From contig NC_087079.1 of the NCBI RefSeq assembly GCF_026151205.1, forward strand, positions 12,080,635 through 12,144,634: 64,000 nt of DNA. The letters run 5' to 3'. Positions 57,127-64,000 of the stretch are shown here, one piece after another. The stretch is from Bolinopsis microptera. Its lineage: Eukaryota > Ctenophora > Tentaculata > Lobata > Bolinopsidae. A program made the position numbers and the translations under genes. The first letter of the stretch is position 1; every line of letters begins with the position of its first letter. The notes below the pieces were generated by a model, which was given only the letters and a program-made list of their open reading frames with translations, was not told the DNA's origin and ran no database searches.

Positions 57127-57650
57127 TATGGTGGAACGTAGCCAGTATATCACGTGCGGTTCAGTATTAGTGTTGTTGTTGTGACGTCACTTGTTGTGTT
57201 GTGACGTCACTTGTTGTGTTGTGACGTCACTTGTTGTGTTGTGACGTCACTTGTTGTGTTGTGACGTCACTTGTTGTGTTGTGACGTCACTTGTTGTGTT
57301 GTGACGTCACTTGTTGTGTTGTGACGTCACTTGTTGTGTTGTGACGTCACTTGTTGTGTTGTGACGTCACTTGTTGTGTTGTGACGTCACTTGTTGTGTT
57401 GTGACGTCACTTGTTATGTTGTGACGTCACTTGTTGTGTTGTGACGTCACTTGTTGTGTTGTGACGTCACTTGTTGTGTTGTGACGTCACTTGTTGTGTT
57501 GTGACGTCACTTGTTGTGTTGTGACGTCACTTGTTGTGTTGTGACGTCACTTGTTGTGTTGTGACGTCACTAATGGTGGAACGTAGCCAGTATACCACGT
57601 GATGAACCGTTCAGTATTAGTGTTGTTGTGTTGTGACGTCACTAATTATA
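57127..57650. repeat. 20-bp tandem array carrying 20 TGACGTCA sites
   Basis: From 57181 to 57570 the unit GTGACGTCACTTGTTGTGTT repeats exactly 20 times at a 20-bp period with one visible variant. Each unit has a perfect CRE/ATF palindrome TGACGTCA. The array is bracketed by direct copies of GGTGGAACGTAGCCAGTAT (57130 and 57575), the second followed by one more TGACGTCA at about 57636. Confidence 0.95.
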
Positions 57651-58187
57651 TCATTAAACTATCTACAATATATTAATAATCATTAGTTATAAACTGTCCG
57701 TTTTATGACAGAACCATGTGTACGTTTAGTCAGGCATATCTCTGTGTTGTAATAAAAATCAATTTTGATTTATTCAAGCGAACAATATTACATTGGAGAT
57801 GGCCAAGTTATAATATTAACAAGGCTACTGAAGGTGAAGACATATAAGATAAAAACGTTAATTATATAGTAGTATAAAATTAATTAGCAGGATTGTACAC
57901 GGCGTCTGTAGTAATATAAAGTAGTTTGTAGTAGTGTTATACTGTCTAATGTATATCATACTCATTTGTCAAAGTTATTTGCTCTAGCACAAAGCAGATT
58001 TACTGTGCAATGCAGTAATATTTTAAATATGATAATAATTATCATAAATACTTCTGACACTGATAGTTGTACATTAGGGTTCACGCGCGCGGCGTATGGT
58101 TGATAGTCAACGTGGGAGGAATTGGTTATCACTGACCAGATATCGTATAAATAGTGAACTATACTAAAATCTCAACATTATATATAT
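57651..58187. other. No feature identified
   Basis: AT-rich DNA between the CRE array and the next TIR element. Confidence 0.4.
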
Positions 58188-61014
58188 GGACACGTTCATT
58201 TGAGTTTGAGGATATTGGTAAACAAAAATAATAGCGTTTTTGACGATAGTGGCTTAATTTTGACATCTATTAACCTAGCACGTTCAGAAGTTCTGAACAT
58301 TAGCCACGTAACCCATACTCCCATATGCACCGCTCAGAAAGAAAATCTATTGTTGTTAGGCACTATAATGTTTCAAATGTCACATTTTGTGTGACTTAGT
58401 TAACTGCATTTGTCTAATTATCATTCCTTGGTCTGAAATATAGTAAATTAGGTCAATCTAACAATTATGATACAACATTGGTTAATGGGCACGGATCGAA
58501 CGGTTACAAGGCAATATTTAGGTAACTTTGTCACACTCATGATACCATACCTCTATTCTACTGTGAGGTGTCCTAAAAACCCTTTCAACTCATTATTTGA
58601 TGGTTGCTCTACCAATCATAGCCCTAAAATATGTTGTTTTGAATAGTTAGCTAATACAGGCACTTGGTTATTGGGAAATGAGGTTAATTCTGTCACAATA
58701 TATTAAATTTAAAATTTTGGGCGAATTATTTATATCTGATTTTGGTTTGAAAGGCGGGAAAATTTTATATGATGACAATGTAATTGATGCAAGTTAAGAT
58801 CAGTTGATGTTTACATTGTCACAAAAAATTATACGAAATCGTAAATAGATTAAAAACAATGATTATAGAATGAAATAGTCTCTAATAATAACTCTTATAA
58901 AGTTATAATAACTGATGTGACAAAGTAAACATGTCTTGCCCCTATTTTGAAGATCTATATTCTATACCTCTATTAGAATATTGTCCAGAACATCAGAGCT
59001 TAAGTTTAACAATTTTAGGTTAAATTTGTCAAAGTCACTAAAAATGTGACAAAATTAACTTTTCATGCCCCAAAAATTTCAAGATAGTGTGTAAAAATTA
59101 GCATAGGCTGCTTTATTACCTATATAAACCAATCCAAACTACAAAAAAATATATGTTAATGTGATGGAGATTACCTAACTCTTATAATAACTGATGTGAC
59201 AAATTAAACATGTCTTGCCCCTATTTTGAAGATCTATAACTCTATTAGAATTCAATATTCTTTCAGAAACGGTTGGAAGAATATTGTCCAGAACATAAGA
59301 GCTCAATTTAAAAAATTTAGATTAATTTGTCAAAGACATTGAAAATGTGACAAAATTAACTTTTTCTGCCCCAACAGTATCAAGATAGTGTGTTAAAATT
59401 GGCATAGGATTTATTACAGGTATATTAAAGTATTAATCGATCCAAACTACGAAAAATATCTTTTAATCTGATGACGATTACCTAACTCTTATAATAACTG
59501 ATGTGACAAAGTAAACATGTCTTGCCCCTATTTTGAAGAACTATACCTCTATTAGAATACTATGTAACCTTATCATCAAAAAAATTTCGATAAACTAGTT
59601 ATTTTGCCAGCAAGGAGCTAACAGAGTTATAATAATTTTTTGTGACGAAATTACCCTATTTTTGACCATGTAGCGGTAGTTTAATTGTGACACTGTTAAC
59701 ATATTACCACCTGATAATGATTTATGTGACTGGTGCATGGTACTAGCAGTGTTGTTTGATCCATAGTACGTATAATATAAGGGGTTTAAGCTGGTATATC
59801 ATTATTTGTTCAATTTCACACATGTTCAGATATCATCAAGATTATGTGACAAAATAAGCTTGGTTGTGCCTTCTGTGTTTTAGTTCCTTACGACTATATG
59901 ATATAACTAGTGTAACCCGGCCTACGGCCGGGATTTCACTGCCGCAGTTAAAAAGGGTAGGAGTAATTACCCGCCGAGTCAAAACCCGGATTAGGCGAGC
60001 AATTGTATTCGGAGTGCCCTCACGTATCCAATAGTATGCTTAAAAGATAGTAATTCTTAATCAATAATCAATAGAAATTAACCCTTAACACCATGCACCA
60101 CACCAGCCTATCATATTTGTGAACATGCATTACATTGTCGTATGAAAGTATGAACTCTCTCTACAGTCCAAACAGACCGTTTGAGCACTCCCTCCCCTAA
60201 TAAGTTTATAGTATTATATGACCATGTAATATATACGCCATGTAATATATACGCTACATATGCAGAGAGAGAGAGAGAGCTAGCCCCGTAACTCTTGCCG
60301 TTCTTCTCAAGCCATTTTATGTAACATATTTTGTGGTACAAAACCATCAATTAAACCACTTACCACCGGCCGATTTTTATAAAATTTGCTTATTGGCTTC
60401 GTCAGAGTTTTGTCGGCACTATACCGAAAAAACCAGTCCCGTAACTATTACCGTTTTTTTTGTATAACCGTTCGGAAATTACACACAGACACACACACAG
60501 ACACACACACAGACACACACACATTCTGGTGTTATTAAGTTGATAACAATTCCCAGCACTTCCAGGCCATCAAATAAACTTACACTACTCAGCATTGCTT
60601 ATCAGGGTGCCCTAAACATTCATCACATATTTTCTTTAATGTGTGACAGAGTAAACCTGAATGCACCATATAACGAAAAAAGTCGTCAAATATGTAGGTA
60701 ATGGTCATATGTACCCATCCAATCAACTGGACACTCAAAAATTTGGTCAAAAACGGCAGCAAGGGGTCCATATTTACTCCGTCACATGTTTATAGTGTGA
60801 CAATGTAACCATTTCCGTGCCGGCCGTATTTAAGCGATATCTTATCACCTGATTAAGATATCGTTATGTGACAAAGTTAGCCTAGAGGATGAGACGATTA
60901 TCCTAACCATCAAGGGTTTAAGTAGTTCAATAGTGTGACAAAGTCAACTACACTGTGCCTTTTAATAGGGTCACTTATATTTACCAATATCCTCAAACTC
61001 AAATGAACGTGTCC
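58188..61014. mobile_element. 2.8-kb TIR element with repeated TGTGACAAAGTTAAC motif
   Basis: Ends GGACACGTTCATTTGAGTTT and the inverse; the match is about 35 bases. Variants of TGTGACAAAGTTAAC occur about 17 times in both orientations through the element, the pattern of transposase-binding subterminal repeats. A Helitron (59907-60543) is inserted in it; without that the element is about 2.2 kb. No coding region is seen. The flanks are TATATA, so the duplication cannot be read. Confidence 0.82.
59907..60543 (-). mobile_element. Nonautonomous Helitron, - strand copy
   Basis: Read on the - strand: starts TCAACTTAATAACACCAGAA after an A and ends in CTAG before a T. The 3' end has a perfect GC hairpin CCCGGCCGTAGGCCGGG six bases before CTAG, the classical Helitron terminus. 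It is 637 bp with no ORF. Confidence 0.85.
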
Positions 61015-61017
61015 ATA

Positions 61018-61725
61018 TCAACTTAATAACACCAGAATGTGTGTGTGTGTGTGTGTGTGTGTCTGATCGTTCGTGTGTAATTTCCGAACGGTTATACAAA
61101 GAAAATGGTAAGAGTTACGGGACTGGTTTTTTCGGTATAGTGTCGACAAAACTCTGACGAAGCCCATATGCAATTTTTTTTTAAATCGGCCAGCGGTAAG
61201 TGGCTTAATTGATAGTTTTGTACTATAAATGCAACATTATGGAGTGAGCCACTAAAATGGCTCACTTTCTCTTCCTATTCGCTCTCTTTTCTATTACTGC
61301 ACTGTAGATTGTAGCTTTGGTAATTAGGTTAGCTCCGCAAGTGATATTAGGAGAATAGGGCACTGATTGCGGTCTGTTTAAACTGTACAGACAGTTCATA
61401 CTTTCATACGACAATGTTTATGCGTGTAATACTATCAGCTTATTAGGAGGGGGGGGGGAGCCACTCATTGCGGTCTGTTTGTTTACTTTCATACGACAAT
61501 GTAATGCATGTTTTCAAATATAAGGCGGGTGTGGTGCGGAGTTAATAAGGGTTAATTTCTAAAACGATTTGAATCGGTTTAAGACGGGAGTGATGAGGTG
61601 TAATAGTCGTGGTACAGATACTATTGGATACGTGAGGGAACTCCAAATAGAATTGCTCGCCTAATGCGGGCTTTGACTCAGCGGGTAATTACTCCTACCC
61701 TTTTTAACTGCGGCAGTTACACTAG
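61018..61725 (+). mobile_element. Nonautonomous Helitron, + strand copy
   Basis: Same family as the - strand copy, in the opposite direction: starts TCAACTTAATAACACCAGAA after an A and ends GTTACACTAG before a T. The 3' GC hairpin has been lost in this copy. A (GT)n tract follows the 5' end. It was inserted three bases beyond the right end of the neighbouring TIR element. Confidence 0.82.
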
Positions 61726-61855
61726 TATATATATATTCCTGAACGGAACCTTAACCCCTCGGTTTCATATGCAATGAAATAAGATGTATTCACTGCCCCG
61801 GTTTCAATCATAGTAATAATACATGGTTCTGACGAAACTAACCGATATCAGTTAT

Positions 61856-61926
61856 CTGGTAACCAGGTAACCAGGTAACCAGGTAACCAGGTAACCAGGT
61901 AACCAGGTAACCAGGTAACCAGGTAA
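61856..61926. repeat. 8-bp tandem repeat (AACCAGGT)n
   Basis: About eight to nine perfect units. The same unit ends the window at 63952-64000. Each unit contains the near-palindrome CCAGGTAACC. Confidence 0.95.
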
Positions 61927-62033
61927 TACTGATGAAGACATGATGAAAATTACAATTACTAATTGTAATAGCAACTCATTATCCAATGCGTCTGTTATTT
62001 TGATGCTGTCTGCAGTAAATATCACATTAACCT

Positions 62034-62141
62034 CACGTGACGTGACAGTGATTTGTACGCTTGATCGGTCACGTGACGTGACAGTGATTTGTACGCTTGA
62101 TCGGTCACGTGACGTGACTGTGATTTGTACGCTTGATCGGT
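62034..62141. repeat. 36-bp tandem repeat, three units
   Basis: Three units beginning CACGTGACGTGACAGTGATT; the third has one change (GACTGTG). Each unit has an E-box CACGTG next to a CGTGAC word. Confidence 0.95.
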
Positions 62142-62917
62142 CAAGTCTTCAAACTGGGGTATTTAGCTAGAACAAATTCCACGATCTCGTGTCAAACTCA
62201 ATACCAAACTTACTTGTGTTGAAAATTTCTGATGTTTTATGACTCGAGCAAGGAATCCCTATTAAGGACACAATGTAAACTAGATAATTATAGAACTTTC
62301 ATTATCCAGTAATTATATCTTCTCCTTACTCGAGCTAGAATAGAGAACATCAACATTATCGAACACATGAATTATTTGTTATTAAATAATGAATATCACT
62401 CATTGATATTCAACAACAACATAATGATTATACGGCTACAACTACATGATACTCATGGACTCCCTAGTTTTATTAGGGATAAGGGCGGTAGATGAGCGCG
62501 TCCCGTATCCTAGCCTCATACTGATAGTACGGTACACAGGGCAGTGAAAGCAGTATTAATGACATTCTCACTTTTCAGAACTAAGTGCCTAATATAATTA
62601 AGATAGAACATCTAAACAGTTTTATTCCTATTCCATATGATCGAGGATAGTCAGGGCTACAAAACCTGACCAAGTTTAGCTCAATCCAGTACTGGGCGTT
62701 CGAGATATGAGGTTAAATATACCAAAAATAGAGGTTTTCTGGTGTGACATCATTGTAAATTATTTGGAGTATAACCTCAATATCTCACAAACTATACATT
62801 TGTGGTCTTTCTGAGTTACACTATCTGTTTCCTCTGGCAATTTCGGTTCAGAGTCAATTAAGTTTGAAACAAAATCTCAGTATATGTGAAAGGACTGAGG
62901 ATATCAAGTTTGTAAAA

Positions 62918-62939
62918 GCGCGCGCGCGCGCGCGCGCGC
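62918..62939. repeat. (GC)11 microsatellite
   Basis: Pure GC dinucleotide run after TTTGTAAAA; continues into CACACA. Prone to Z-DNA. Confidence 0.95.
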
Positions 62940-63097
62940 ACACACATATAATGACCTCATATCTTCCACATTTAATGATTTTTTATAGAAATTCTTTCAC
63001 CATCCTGTAGCACTCATGTGCTGAGTAGGATAGCATTCAAATCATGTCTTTAAAAGCTTTAGATAGATACTGAGGGAGAAAATTCATGTTTGTAAAA

Positions 63098-63121
63098 GCG
63101 CGCGCGCGCGCGCGCGCGCGC
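63098..63121. repeat. (GC)12 microsatellite
   Basis: Second GC run, also directly after TTTGTAAAA, exactly 180 bases from the first. Confidence 0.95.
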
Positions 63122-63842
63122 ATGGCCCAGACTATATCAATGGACGGCCACGGGAGGATAAAAGTACTTTCATACACACCAGCATGCTCATTGATGGCTT
63201 AAAATGAAGCTAAGACATACTCCTATCAGATCCACCATAAGTTAGATACCATAATAATCATTAAATGTGTCTAAAATGAGGAAGCTTTGACAAGTGCGAG
63301 TGGTTTTGGCAAATTTTGGTATAAAATGGGCCCTGAGATCATATTTTTCTCATTAAAATCACATATATATCACGAATATTTATGTGTGTTGGGTGTATCC
63401 TCATTGGTATCAACCATTTCAATCATCTAGAGCAGCTTTCCTGATTCTTTATCTCATGAAAATGGGCAAAAAAGCTCATAAATAGTCCAAAATCGGTCAT
63501 TTTCGCCGCTTTAATAACCTCATTCCTGGCACCCAGAACACTTTGGGTACTCAAAACATAATTTTTCGGATACCTCAGACCCCTAACTAGCACATGGAGC
63601 CAGAAAGAACAGCATGTAGGGACTTCTAAATTTCCATGGTTGAGAACCCAATGTCACACTATTCGTTCATTAATCCTGCTTTCACTGAAGGTAGTAATTA
63701 ACTCTGGGCCACCCTCTATATTCTGATCTCCATCCTGGAGGTCTATATGTCCCAAGTTTGCTCCCTAAACCAAAACCAAACCTGGTACTACCGCCCCTAT
63801 CCCTAAGAAACTAGTGATTCCAATAATCTCACTAAATAGCTA

Positions 63843-63945
63843 ACAACAACATTGCACGACTACACATGATACTCACTGTATCATAGATGTCTGATAACAA
63901 CAACATTGCACGACTACACACGATACTCACTGTATCATAGCTTAG
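63843..63945. repeat. Tandem duplication of about 53 bp
   Basis: Two copies of AACAACAACATTGCACGACT...ACTCACTGTATCATAG with few differences; a diverged third copy is near 62410. Confidence 0.85.
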
Positions 63946-63951
63946 ATGTAT

Positions 63952-64000
63952 GATAACCAGGTAACCAGGTAACCAGGTAGCCAGGTAACCAGGTAACCAG
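63952..64000. repeat. 8-bp tandem repeat (AACCAGGT)n at window edge
   Basis: Six units, one with GTAGCC; the array runs off the right edge. Same unit as 61856-61926. Confidence 0.95.

Larger units (their letters stand above)
62461..63822. mobile_element. Possible 1.36-kb inverted-repeat element
   Basis: Left CTAGTTTTATTAGGGATAAG and right CTATCCCTAAGAAACTAG are inverse over about 28 bases with a few mismatches. Sequences like AACAACAACAT and GATACTCA lie on both sides in direct orientation (62410-62455 and 63843-63890), so it may be inserted into a tandem repeat. No coding region is recognised. Confidence 0.5.

Noticed and set aside
57181..57570. CRISPR-like regular repeat
   Set aside because: The 20-bp unit is continuous with no unique spacers and there are no cas genes; it is a tandem minisatellite in animal DNA.
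59907..61725. Single 1.8-kb foldback element
   Set aside because: Both halves have their own TC and CTAG ends with A/T flanks, and the centre is the end of another element, so two Helitrons explain it better.

Overview
The window is animal nuclear DNA. The evidence is spliced genes with GT-AG introns, an ANTP-like homeobox gene, a selenocysteine thioredoxin reductase with a SECIS element, and a heavy load of animal-type transposable elements (CR1/L2-like LINE, Penelope-like element, Helitrons, TIR elements, Ty3/Gypsy). There is no bacterial-style operon. A marine or early-branching invertebrate (cnidarian- or sponge-like) would fit, but the sequence alone does not settle the phylum. Almost none of the real protein-coding sequence is in long ORFs: the three best host genes are made of exons of 23-175 bp and were found by matching splice sites and reading phases. 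Most long ORFs belong to mobile elements.

Layout. 0-1.3 kb: decayed Gypsy integrase. 4.0-5.2 kb: a short + strand gene start (TATA box, two small exons) and, on the - strand, the last exon of a Thr/Pro-repeat membrane protein. 6.2-8.2 kb: copy A of a 2-kb TTAA-type TIR element. 10.3-14.2 kb: small TIR element, LINE scrap, tRNA-derived SINE, Helitron, inverted repeats. 14.2-19.6 kb: a frameshifted LINE whose ORF1 joins an AlkB-like dioxygenase to an SGNH hydrolase and whose ORF2 carries zinc finger, endonuclease and reverse transcriptase. 23.1-32.5 kb (+): a five-exon homeobox gene, with copy B of the 2-kb element, a 215-bp palindrome and a hairpin-rich TIR element in its introns, plus one candidate cassette exon.

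33.2-55.9 kb (-): the C-terminal six exons of a thioredoxin reductase with in-frame TGA (Sec) and a form-2-type SECIS. Its N-terminal half lies beyond the right edge. Its 7-kb and 12-kb introns hold an 11-bp satellite array split by a 3.1-kb TIR element, a 5'-truncated Penelope-like element, two nested elements with poly(G)/poly(C) ends, a 1.43-kb palindromic element, and a small complete antisense gene for a secreted PAN/apple-domain protein (52.8-53.6 kb). The homeobox gene and the reductase are convergent; their 3' ends lie about 0.5 kb apart.

56-64 kb: noncoding and repeat-rich, with an array of 20 perfect TGACGTCA sites, a TIR element with many copies of a TGTGACAAAGTTAAC-like motif, two inverted Helitron copies and several micro/minisatellites. 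The genes in this window show no obvious functional link. The common theme is host exons separated by dense, nested, palindrome-forming mobile DNA.
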